A stretch of 64,000 bases of DNA from Apostichopus japonicus (taxonomy: Eukaryota > Echinodermata > Holothuroidea > Aspidochirotida > Stichopodidae): assembly GCF_037975245.1 (NCBI RefSeq), contig NC_092575.1:21157841-21221840 (forward strand). The letters are read 5' to 3'. Numbering within the stretch: the first letter of the stretch is position 1; each line of letters starts with the position of its first letter. The position numbers and the translations under genes are program-made. The notes under the pieces were generated by a model that made no database searches, was not told where the DNA came from, and saw only the letters and a program-made list of their open reading frames with translations. Below, in pieces: positions 10,401-23,100 of this stretch.

Positions 10401-13400
10401 AATGCTAAAGAAATGATGGTTGCTAAGTCAAGATATGATGCAATTTTTTTTATGTATACTTGACAATTACAATGCGGTTTTTCGGACGCTTGTGCGGGTC
10501 AGCGGGTTTGGGTGTTAGAATGCGGGTCTAATTCCCGTGAATTGCGGGTCAGTTGGGAGCTCTGCATTTAATTTTAAACCAGAAAACGAAAAGGTTTACA
10601 CTAGTCTACCACTGCTATTTCTCTCGATTTTTTTAATTTCCAATCATATGATTTAGCGGATGTTCGACAACACTTTTTGGCTCACCTTTGGGGGGGGGGG
10701 GCCGTGGCCTCCCTTGGCCCCCCTTGGATCCGCCAGTGCTCACTGATATGATGTTATATCTGCTCTTTGCTTTACAAATTCGAACAGGCGTGTAGCGAGT
10801 AATTGCCAAGGGAGGGGCGAAGCCTGTAGGCAAACTATCTAAGCGAAGCGCCACCATGAGTTGGCGCGAAGCGTACAAGAAAAATTTTGGCCGAAAATGC
10901 CTCCCAGGTCGCTGGAAATGACACTTCCCAAGCCTTGTAAGTTGCATCTAAGCATTGTCTATTTTGAAATTACTAGCGATGTCTTAAAGAAAATTTGCTC
11001 GGGGGGAGGGGGCGGTCGCCCCCTTCCCGAAATGCGTCATGTTCCCCGACGACTCGGTCGAGTTCAAGACCAGCCACAGTTGGTTCCATATAGCACAATT
11101 GTACTACAATTTGTACAATTGTTTAAGGCGTCCATACAGACACACGCATCATGATAGACCATATATAGTATTTATATAGATACATTAGTGAGAGAGGAAA
11201 AATGGAAACGTCAAAAATGGAATTGTCGGTGTAAGGGGTAGGGTGAGGCGCACACCCCCTCCGTAATCCTTGATCTGTCACTGGCTACCCTGTGTATATA
11301 ATAGGGATCAGCGCTTTAACTATGACTGTTCCTCTTTCTCTTCCCGAGGTCTTGGCTCTCTTCTACTCCCTCCTTTTCTCCTTTTTCTCTCTTTTTTCTT
11401 TTTCTTTTCCCTTCCTTTCTCTCCTCCTTTTCTTTTTTTCCCCCTCCTTTTCCCTTTTTTGGTTCCTTGCTTTTTGCAAAGCAAGGAACCTATGCGTTCA
11501 ACTTGGCGTGTGTGTGTGTGTGTGTGTGTATGTGCGTGTGTAACAGCTTCCAATTGAGGACACTCATAGTGTTACACACCTTCCAACCGGGGACTTGCTC
11601 CCAAACGGGGACGTCCCCGTTTGGTTTATGCTCGTATCTCTGTTCCTATTGGTCAAAATAGTTACCGCTAAAATTTCCAGTTCAATAGGCGGGAGTCGTC
11701 AATTAGTATATTTGAAACGTTTGAGTGTAAATATTTGTGTTTTCTGAGCATGGTTGTCTGTAATGCGCGGTCCCTGTTTGCACAGTGAGAAATCAAATCA
11801 CGTGACATGTCACTGCCGCGAAAGTTGACGACTGCCCTCACCTACGATGTCCCCGTTTAGTCGAAATGTAACTACACAACTACACAAGGAGCACGCTACT
11901 TACTACTACAAGTGAAAACATCCAGAATAAGTCAGTGATTCAAGTCGTTGTTTTTCCAGAAAAGGACCTAGCGAGTAAGTAAATTAAGCAATGTGCAATA
12001 ATTCCAAGTAAACAACTCGTACGTTGTTTAATTAGCGTAATATCAAACGTGGACGTCCCCGTTCCGATAGGCCCAGGCTAAAGTTAGGCTAGGCCTAGTC
12101 TGATAGACTTACTATCGTTAGTTCTGTGCTAGTCTAGTCGGAACTGTTTTACCAACGTTCTGTCTAAATTAAAAAGGAACGATTAATGCTTTTAATGGTA
12201 ATTTAGAGACAACAAAAGTTACGGAATGATTGAACAATGATATTTGTCCCACTCATTTTAAGATAAGGCTAGATAAGTCTAGGGTAGCCTAACATAAGTA
12301 ACGTTAGCATCAACAGAGACGATAAGGTATATGCCATGCATTTTGTCAAGCAGGAACACGTGCCCGGTTGGATAGGTAATCGTGAAGTATCAAAAGGGTC
12401 CTCCCCATTTGGATAGGTTAACATGATACACGATGTTATAGTATATACCCCAGGTAGACTAGCCATCACTCCACACACTTGTAATGATTAAGAAAATCAC
12501 TCTTTGAGTAGTAGTACTACTAGCCTAGGCCTAGTACTACTTTAGTATTACTAGTACTACCCTAAGTGTTGGTCATGTGGGTTAGTCAATTATTATCAGT
12601 AGCTTAGTACCATTGTTGGTGCTATGATATGGCTTCTTCTGGTTTTCCTATAGATCCAAATACTGTGTTTGGACATTTCATTACAACTTCAGTTTCAGTT
12701 TACCACGAGATTGTTTCACTCTGTCTTCGCTTTGGGATAACAAGACTATCAATTTGTTTTTGTGACTTTCTCAAAGCTTGGTGCATATTTGTGTATGAAG
12801 AAGAAGATTTTGATGTTATACAACTACATGTGTTACACAACCATCTTAATTGTGAAGTAGCTCATATTTAAGAACAAGTGAACATTCAAAACTATGCTGT
12901 AAGATATTGTCCCAAAATGTGAATATGTAGGCCTATGTTGGTGTTCTTAATTGTTGGAAGATCTATCCATAGGCTTTAGGTAGCAGAAATAGTAAAAAGG
13001 CCATGGAAGGCCACTTAGGCCTTTATTCGCCTGAGAAAGTTAATCTGATGAAATATTTTTATCATCACCAAAACAATTCAAACTAACTGATAGGATGTAA
13101 AGAACCAAACAAGCTGTGTCTTAGTTCTTGACTTTAGTCTGTTATTTCACTGACCCCTTCTTTTGCTTAAGTGACAGTTACTTGTTCATGAAAGTGTCAT
13201 GAAAACATTTTAATCTTTACATTCTGTTGCATTGGTTATTAATTGGAAGCAATTGTGAATGGAATATATTTTAACCTCACTAACTTTTCCTAACAAGACG
13301 CTGGTTTCAGTACTAAAAGAAATAACCAGTGACATGGGTCAGTCAGTTCACTACAATGCTTTTTCCCCCAAGTACTACATTGTTGAAATTTGAAGAGAGA

Positions 13401-16400
13401 AGAAAACCACAAATGTCATTATTCCACACTCAAAATGTTCATAGTTCATCACTCCAACAAACAGATTAAGAGAAATATTACCAGTGCATCGGTTAGTCTA
13501 TGACCTGCATTATAGGCTTTGTTAGGCTACTGTACTTACTTACATTATTGCAGTAAATGTTTATATCATGAATCCTTACATCAAAGATCTAATAAGGTTT
13601 TTCACCATCCAAACAGATACATGCTGTCATGCAATTGTTGTCTACCATTTTGATGTTTAAAAAACTATAACTAAGCTAATATTAGACTTGTATAATTTTG
13701 GTTTGTTGAAGGTCAATGATGTCATGTGAAAATCTTCTATAGAGCAACACAAATGTACGAAAATCTACAAAATCTAACCTTGTGTTTATTAATCTTCATT
13801 TTAACAACTAGACATGCAAAGAAGAACAAGAAAAAGACGTAGATCTGTTACAGAACTATGTACAGAAGAGGATCCCCCTGGATTCCTTGTAAAGAATTCT
13901 CCAGGAAAAGGTATGCATTATCATAAATATTGCAAGTATTTCCCTTCATAAGCACTTTTTCAATAATATATTCAGCATACTTTCTTGCAAAATGGACAGA
14001 TGGACTTTCACCACTGTAAACCAATTACTGTGCTGAACAAAACTCTTTCATATGCTGAGCGTAATACAGTTTGCGACTTTTTAACTCATCAAATGTTGAA
14101 GCTTTGTTTAGTTAATGTTTTTCTTACTTGTCAGTTGTTTGGTTCACTTCAGTTATGAAATGTATGTATGTATGTATGTATATGTGATTTTCCCGCAAGC
14201 AGGAACTCGCGAAAGAAGCCATGGAGGCTTATAGACTCGCAAGCTGACCGAAGCCAATCTCTCGGCACACATCCATTTAACGTCCATGTCGGGAAGTTGC
14301 TATTGAACAACACCCTTGCCAGACGACACACATTGCTGTCGGCGGGGAATCGAACCGGGGATCTCATGACTGGGAGACGCCGGCGTTAACCACTAGGCTA
14401 TACACTCCGCCACAGATCCGAAATAGATCCAATTTACCAACTTTGTTATCATATTAGTGTGGAGTGACAAAGCAGATGGATAGCCTTATACTGGCAAGGT
14501 GTCTCCTAACGCAAAATGTAATACTGTACTGTTAAACTTTTCTTTTCATTAGCTGTGATGCAGGAATGTGTTCTATATCTTTTCATTATTAAAGGGAGAG
14601 GTGTCTTTACTGACTGCATAGTTGAGAAAGGGGAATTCCTTTTCTCCTATCATGGTGAACTCATTTCTGGGAGAGAAGGGGAGACTAGGGAGGAACATAC
14701 CAGCAGTGTATTCAGATATTTCTTCAAATATCAAGACAAGAAATGGTGGTAAGCGATATGTAATTGTCATGAAGTAAAAAGTCCATTTATAGCCCAAAAC
14801 GGTTTATAACCATAGTGCACTTTACTTGCTTCACTATATACATTATATACAACAGTATGTACTTACAGCCTAAGGAGTTCTTGTCTGATTCTGAATCTAT
14901 CCAATTCTGGACTATTCTTGACTTGAAATTAATAAAAAGCCTAGGACCTCAGGCAAGAGAATGTTCGAGGGTATATGAATGATCGCTCTATTTTTTCCAC
15001 TATTCTTTTCTCAAGCATACAAAAGCACATTAAATAACTTTCTCACCATCACTGAAAGTTGCAGTTATGATTGAGAGAGGAGACAGATAATTCATATTCA
15101 AAACAGCCTTGTCATTGTACAATCTGATGGCTTTCCACATGAAAGGAAAGTTTTATTAACAATATATTGACTGCATTTGTTTATTCTTTTGATTATCACT
15201 ATTAAAACCATAAATGTTTACAATATATTTATCTTTCACATTTTGTAGGTATTGCAATTAAAATGGCTGTGTTTATCAGCACCATTAATTAGGAATATTG
15301 TATACTACATGTGTTTGTGACTGGTATCTTTTTTCTTGCAGTGTTGATGCTACAAATGAACCCACTCATGGTCCAAAGCTTGGCCGTCTCGCAAACCACG
15401 GAAGAGGAGATCAGGCCAATGCAAAAATGGTAGTCAAGGCTCTGAACAATTTGCCCATTCTGTGCTTGTTAAGCAAAGAAAGACTTACCCCAGGAGTAGA
15501 AATTTTGTATGATTACGGCCTTGACGAGAAGGATATGCCATGGATGAAGAAGGTACAGTAGGAATTTAATGTTTTATTTTGTACACGATAAGTTTGGATA
15601 TTGTATTCTCAGTGTATATTGATTTGTATATTTCATAGCTGACTAACAGGCTCGTTGTAGTCTCTTGGGTGTTTAATTTCTCACTTATTTGGTTGTATAC
15701 AGAGTGCAGACTGAAGGTGAGATCATTTACTTGGCATCCTTATGGTACCTATGTCTGCCAAAATGCACCTGGAATGATGAACTAGGCCATCACTAGCTAA
15801 ATGTTCCCATGGGAATAGAATGCATTACTGTACATTCATTGTTGGGAAACAAAATGTGGTTGTGTATTAAGTCCATCACTAATCACTGTTAAGCAGCTTG
15901 CAAGTGGTTTTACTAAACAATAATGTCCATTTAGTAAGACTGAGAGGTATCCAGCTTATTTTTGTGTATCATATATGTATTTTCAAAGTGACCTAATCTG
16001 TATCCCATTGAAAAAGTCAGCTCAAAGAGTCCTTACCAAAACTTATGTCCTGTTCATTTCTAACTCGAGAATAAGAATAAATCTGTCTATCTATTTGGTG
16101 TACTGAATGTGAAGGGTTGTTCCGGCTAATCTGTTGTAAACAATTTTCATACTAAACGGTGTCCAAGTGCAATATGCCTAGATCCAGTCAGATGGAAATT
16201 GTTAACTTGATCTGCTGTAATCCTTTGCATTCAGCAATAAACTTTTGACAGGAAGTTTCTCATTCTCATTTCACATAGCTTCAGTACTGAAATGTGTGCA
16301 ATATATGTCTTCCATTCCAGCCACCAGGCTCCTCTCTGACCCATACAGGTTAATTCTCATTTCTTGTGTTGGTTTTCAAGTTATTATTTTCTGCAGTTAC

Positions 16401-17165
16401 ACAGTTAAAGGCTATTTTGCCTTGTTTATCTTTTGCATTCCATTAAGTGTTAAAGGGATATTCCAGTGGCAGATGATGTTACTGTACATTCACGAAAAAG
16501 ATGAAAATATTCCGCACTAGTACTTTAAAACCCTGTCTCAATATTTTGTCTCTAAATGTGTTGCTTTGTGGTTAATTATACTTGCAAGTTAATGCCTAGA
16601 AAATTGCAGGAAATTGATCCGAGTGGGTGGTCTGTGATATGTCATCATTTCTTCAAAAGCTCTACTTTAACTACATAATTTTTCTGTTGATTTGTTCTTA
16701 AAATATGATACGTTTGGATTTTCATTGGAAATAGCTCTCATTTTACTCTGAATTTAATCCTTAAAATACAAATTATTAGTAAGAATGTTATTTCCACTCT
16801 CGATAAATGGTTTGCACTTTATAATAAAACACAAAAGTATTTTCAGTTAGTCTGATGTAATGACACCACCAACTCTGTCATAACATCATTGCCAGACACA
16901 TTTGAAACATTTTTCCAAAGAAAATCATGAATATCTTTGCATCAACTTGTGCCAGTGGACTATCCATCCAACACCTTTTTTTTTGCATTGTTTAATTCTC
17001 ACATTTTTTCTTTTGCCTGTTCATTATTGTCTTTCTTGTTTCAACCTAACATTTCAGCTGATGATTTGATGAGAGTATAAAAAGAGGTAATTGTAATAAT
17101 AAGTTGACAGAATAATTGAGAGTCTTATTAATGTACATATAATAAGTAAGTAAGTAAGTGACTGA

Positions 17166-17197
<32 letters not shown>

Positions 17198-20100
17198 ATC
17201 AGCCAGTCAGTCAGTCAGTCAATCACTCTACTGTAAAAAATATGGCTATGTTACAAATATGAAAAATAGTGATAGAGCGAACGATAAAACATTAAACAAT
17301 CGAACAATAAAACACACAAAGGCAGGACCTAACGGCTCAAGTTATCATAGTAAAGCCTTATTGCACGTGGAATAAATGAATTGCGATGACGGTTGCTTCT
17401 CATGGGTGGGAGACGCAGTCTGCCAGTGCCCCTAGTTATGATATTATCGTGCAGATAACAGTGAAGCGGGTGATCATGGTCATTCCAAACAATGTCTAGT
17501 TTGTTTTGGAGCAAGCACATATGGATATAATAGTAGTGTCCTCATTTGGTACTGTGTGCAGTAAATCTGTATATGATATATGTAGATCTCGTGAACAGTT
17601 TAATTTTAATGTGAAGTAAAGTAGTATAGCATAGTAGCCTTGATAGGTCACAGCCTACAGATATGATAATTTTCCAATTGGAATATGGTGCGTATGCAAG
17701 AAATACATTGTTTGAAGGTACATGCATACTTAGTTGATTCAGTATAGAATTAACCGTTGCAAATAAGTTAAGTTACGAATTAGTAGAAAATAGCAGCAAT
17801 GTTGGTACATCATATATCAATCCTTACAGTACCTTGCATCACACATAGTTTACAACATATGGCATATGATGTAGTGCATGTGATAGAAATATGTTGTTGT
17901 TACCTGTGACAGTGTGCAGTGCCACTAATTGGTACAGTACTAATTTCTACATCGCCAAGTAGACAAATATTTTATCTTCAGTTGGTGTGTAATGTACCAT
18001 ATCTAGTTTAAATTTACATTAGTTGCCCTCCTAACCCTAATGGGAAAAATGTTTTACTTTTCGTACCAGTTCATAATGTCCAAATCATTTTTTTCTAGAT
18101 CTTAGTTTGTAATCATTATATACCATAGAATCCACATGTCATATGTGATACATCATCTTCTTAAATATGCATTAAACATTCTCCATTGTCCCAAGGGCCA
18201 CTGCAGGTTTAATTCTAAGACATGAATTGTCTTAAGTTGCTGCTTTAGCATAGGTTCTAGCATGGAGTTTTCAATGGTGTTTATTTACTAATTATTACAA
18301 CAACATATGCATTGGCAGGCCTATGTGCTACATCTGATGTAGCTCATGCACTTATCCTTTTAATGTGAAAAGTTCATTGCATGTACCAGAACTATTGTTC
18401 CTAGCCATTGGTACACAAGGTCCAAATATTAATGCTGTACCTATGTAATGACATAGAGTGATCACATTTGGTACGTGTATTATTTCTATTGCAAATGTGT
18501 TAAATTTCTAAAAGATAGAATATTTTATCCAAACATGGTTTGTTAAACAGTGATCTTCTTCATTGGGCACAATACAGTGTCTCCATCAGTGTACAGTGTA
18601 AAACTAAACAAATATTGTTTTTAGGCACTCAGACACAACGTCCTCATTTGGTTTGTCATTTTCTTGTAGCTACTTGTATTGTGTAAGTATTTATATTCTT
18701 TCAAGGATCTAATGCACAGAGTCCCTAGTTGGTATGTACTTTGATTGTAGCTAATGTTTCAAGGTACAGTATAAAGTAGTAGAATATATCACCATGAATA
18801 TTCAAATGGTATGTTGTACACCTCTCCATCTTAATGGTGAATGTAGATCAGAAAGTACATTGTTTCTCCATTTGGTGTGTGAGTATAGAAATTAGTACTT
18901 TCTAGGATCTGATGCACAGAGTCCCCAGTTGGTATGTACTTTGATTGTAGCTAATTTGTCAAGGTATAAAGTAGTAGAATATATCATCCATGAATATTCA
19001 AATGGTATGTGGTACACCTCTCCATCTTAATAGTGAATGTAGATCAAAAAGTACATTGTTTCTCCATTTGGTGTGTGTGAGTATAGAAATTAGTACTTTC
19101 TAGGCACTGATGCACAGAGTCCCCAGTTGGTATGTACTTTGATTGTAGCTAATGTGTCAAGGTATAAAGTAGTAGAATAAATCATCCATTAATATTCAAA
19201 TGGTATGTGGTACACCTCTCCATCTTAATGGTGAATGTAGATCAAAAAGTACATTGTTTCTCCATTTGGTGTGTGTGAGTATAGAAATTAGTACTTTCTA
19301 GGCACTGATGCACAGAGTCCCCAGTTGGTATGTACTTTGATTGTAGCTAATTTGTCAAGGTATAAAGTAGTAGAATATATCATCCATTTATATTCAAAAG
19401 GTATGTGGTGCACCTCTCCATCTTAATGGTGAATGTAGATCAAAAAAGTACTGTACATTGTTTCTCCATTTGGTGTGTGTGAGTATAGAAATTAGTACTT
19501 TCTTAGGCTCTGATGCACAGAGTCCCCAGTTGGTATGTACTTTGATTGTAGCTAATGTGTCAAGGTATAAAGTAGTAGAATATATCATCCATTAATGTTC
19601 AAATGGTATGTGGTACACCTCTCCATCTTAATGGTGAATGTATATCAAAAAAGTACATTGTTTCTCCATTTGGTGTGTGTGAGTATAGAAATTAGTACTT
19701 TCTAGGCACTGATTCACAGAGTCCCCAGTTGGTATGTACTTTGATTGTAGCTAATGTGTCAAGGTATAAAGTAGTAGAATAAATCAGCCATGAATATTCA
19801 AATGGTATGTGGTACACCTCTCCATCTTAATGGTCAATGTAGATCAAAAAAATACATTGTTTCTCCATTCGGTGTGTGTGAGTATAGAAATTAGCACTTT
19901 CTAGGATCTGATGCACAGAGTCCCCAGTTGGTATGTACTTTGATTGTAGCTAATGTGTCAAGGTATAAAGTAGTAGAATAAATCAGCCATGAATATTCAA
20001 ATGGTATGTGGTACACCTCTCCATCTTAATGGTCAATGTAGATCAAAAAAATACATTGTTTCTCCATTCGGTGTGTGTGAGTATAGAAATTAGCACTTTC

Positions 20101-23100
20101 TAGGATCTGATGCACAGAGTCCCCAGTTGGTATGTACTTTGATTGTAGCTAATGTGTCAAGGTATAAAGTAGTAGAATATATCATCCATTAATATTTAAA
20201 TGGTATGTGGTGCACCTCACCATCTTAATGGTGAATGTATATCAAAAAAGTACATTGTTTCTCCATTTGGTGTGTGTGAGTATAGAAATTAGTACTTTCT
20301 AGGCACTGATGCACAGAGTCCCCAGTTGGTATGTACTTTGATTGTAGCTAATGTGTCATGGTATAAAGTAGTAGAACATTTCATCCATGAATATTCAAAT
20401 GGTATGTGGTGCACCTCTCCATCTTAATGGTGAATGTAGATCAAAAAAGTACATTGTTTCTCCATTTGGTGTGTGTGAGTATAGAAATTAGTACTTTCTA
20501 GGCACTGATGCACAGAGTCCCCAGTTGGTATGTACTTTGATTGTAGCTAATGTGTCAAGGTATAAAGTAGTAGAATAAATCATCCATTAATGTTCAAATG
20601 GTATGTGGTACACCTCTCCATCTTAATGGTGAATGTAGATCAAAAAGTACATTGTTTCTCCATTTGGTGTGTGTGAGTATAGAAATTAGTACTTTCTTAG
20701 GCTCTGATGCACAGAGTCCCCAGTTGGTATGTACTTTGATTGTAGCTAATGTGTCAAGGTATAAAGTAGTAGAATATATCATCCATTTATATTCAAAAGG
20801 TATGTGGTGCACCTCTCCATCTTAATGGTGAATGTAGATCAAAAAAGTACTGTACATTGTTTATCCATTTGGTGTGTGTGAGTATAGAAATTAGTACTTT
20901 CTTAGGCTCTGATGCACAGAGTCCCCAGTTTGTATGTACTTTGATTGTAGCTAATGTGTCAAGGTATAAAGTAGTAGAATATATCATCCATTTATATTCA
21001 AAAGGTATTTGGTACACCTCTCCATCTTAATGGTGAATGTAGATCAAAAAAGTACATTGTTTCTCCATTTGGTGTGTGTGAGTATAGAAATTAGTACTTT
21101 CTAGGCACTGATGCACAGAGTCCCCAGTTGGTATGTACTTTGATTGTAGCTAATGTGTCAAGGTATAAAGTAGTAGAATAAATCATCCATTAATGTTCAA
21201 ATGGTATGTGGTACACCTCTCCATCTTAATGGTGAATGTAGATCAAAAAGTACATTGTTTCTCCATTTGGTGTGTGTGAGTATAGAAATTAGTACTTTCT
21301 TAGGCTCTGATGCACAGAGTCCCCAGTTGGTATGTACTTTGATTGTAGCTAATGTGTCAAGGTATAAAGTAGTAGAATATATCATCCATTTATATTCAAA
21401 AGGTATGTGGTGCACCTCTCCATCTTAATGGTGAATGTAGATCAAAAAAGTACTGTACATTGTTTATCCATTTGGTGTGTGTGAGTATAGAAATTAGTAC
21501 TTTCTTAGGCTCTGATGCACAGAGTCCCCAGTTGGTATGTACTTTGATTGTAGCTAATGTGTCAAGGTATAAAGTAGTAGAATATATCATCCATTTATAT
21601 TCAAAAGGTATTTGGTACACCTCTCCATCTTAATGGTGAATGTAGATCCAAAAAGTACATTGTTTCTCCATTTGGTGTGTGTGAGTATAGAAATTAGTAC
21701 TTTCTAGGCACTGATGCACAGAGTCCCCAGTTGGTATGTACTTTGATTGTAGCTAATGTGTCAAGGTATAAAGTAGTAGAATAAATCATCCATTAATATT
21801 CAAATGGTATGTGGTACACCTCTCCATCTTAATGGTGAATGTAGATCAAAAAGTACATTGTTTCTCCATTTGGTGTGTGTGAGTATAGAAATTAGTACTT
21901 TCTAGGATCTGATGCACAGAGTCCCCAGTTGGTATGTACTTTGATTGTAGCTAATGTGTCAAGGTATAAAGTATTAGAATATATCATCCATTAATATTCA
22001 AATGGTATGTGGTACACCTCTCCATCTTAATGGTGAATGTAGATCAAAAAAAGTACATTGTTTCTCCATTTGGTGTGTGTGAGTATAGAAATTAGTACTT
22101 TCTAGGCATTGATGCACAGAGTCCCCAGTTGGTATGTTCTTTGATTGTAGCTACTGGTAAATATTTTTTTTTTTTAGTAGAACATAGCATTCACAAGCAT
22201 TTTGTATGTGACTCATCTATCTTTCCATGAATGTGCTGTATTGTATCAGTACAAGTTATGTTGTTCTTAGGTTCTATCATAGATTGGCCCACAAGGTATG
22301 TTATTAGTGTCATCAGTTTCTGTGTGCTACTGTAAGATGTCAATGGTTTGTATTTAATTCATCATTGTAGCTGCTACAGTGTTGACATAATAGTGTCATT
22401 GGTTTTTGCAAATGTGTTACCACAGTAATTATAAAGTGCTAGGCATAACTTTAAAGGTGTAGACATGTTGTGCAATGTTGCCATATTTGTTCTGATATTT
22501 GGTATTTATGATTATATTTTTTAATTTTATTGGTTCTGTTTATCTGTTTTTACTAACTTATACAAAGGTTGGTTAAAGGGTACCCTTCTTATGTATGGTA
22601 TTTATGTGCACCGATGCACAGAGTCCCAAGTTGGTATGCTATATAGCTGTATATAATGTCTGGAAGATCTTATGTAGAAGAGCATAGCATCCTTATACGT
22701 TTGATATGCGACACATCATGAATGTGCATTACATGAATGTCTATACTGTACTGCCATAGTAGAACAAATCATGTATCTGGTTACTAGCACAGAGTGTCCC
22801 CACTTTGTATGCTTAATATTTTCCATTAAAAATGGATTCAGTTTCAAGATAAATAGAATGTAGATCAATCCAATGGTTGCATCGACAAGTGGTATGTGAT
22901 ACATCATTCGATCTTGCATGTACAAAGTACATTGTTTCTCCATTTGGTGTGTGAGTATAGAAATGAGTACTTTCTGGGCACTAATGCACAGAGTCCCCAG
23001 TTGGTATGTACTTTGATTGTAGCTAATGTGTAAATGTAAATTTGAAAATGTGTTTCCATTTTCCACAGCATAAATATAAAGGTGTCTACATGGTGTTTAA

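Noticed and set aside
11270-11661. Open frames on both strands over the polypyrimidine and (TG)n tract
   Set aside because: Low-complexity translation only (Ser/Phe/Leu, Cys-Val or Thr-His runs).
12629-12871. 80-codon open frame starting MASSGFPIDPNTVF
   Set aside because: No family resemblance, no matching splice context with the SET exons; left out although it lies upstream of the gene in the giant element.
18600-21620. Several 62-75 codon frames on both strands
   Set aside because: All fall in the 200-bp satellite and repeat with it.
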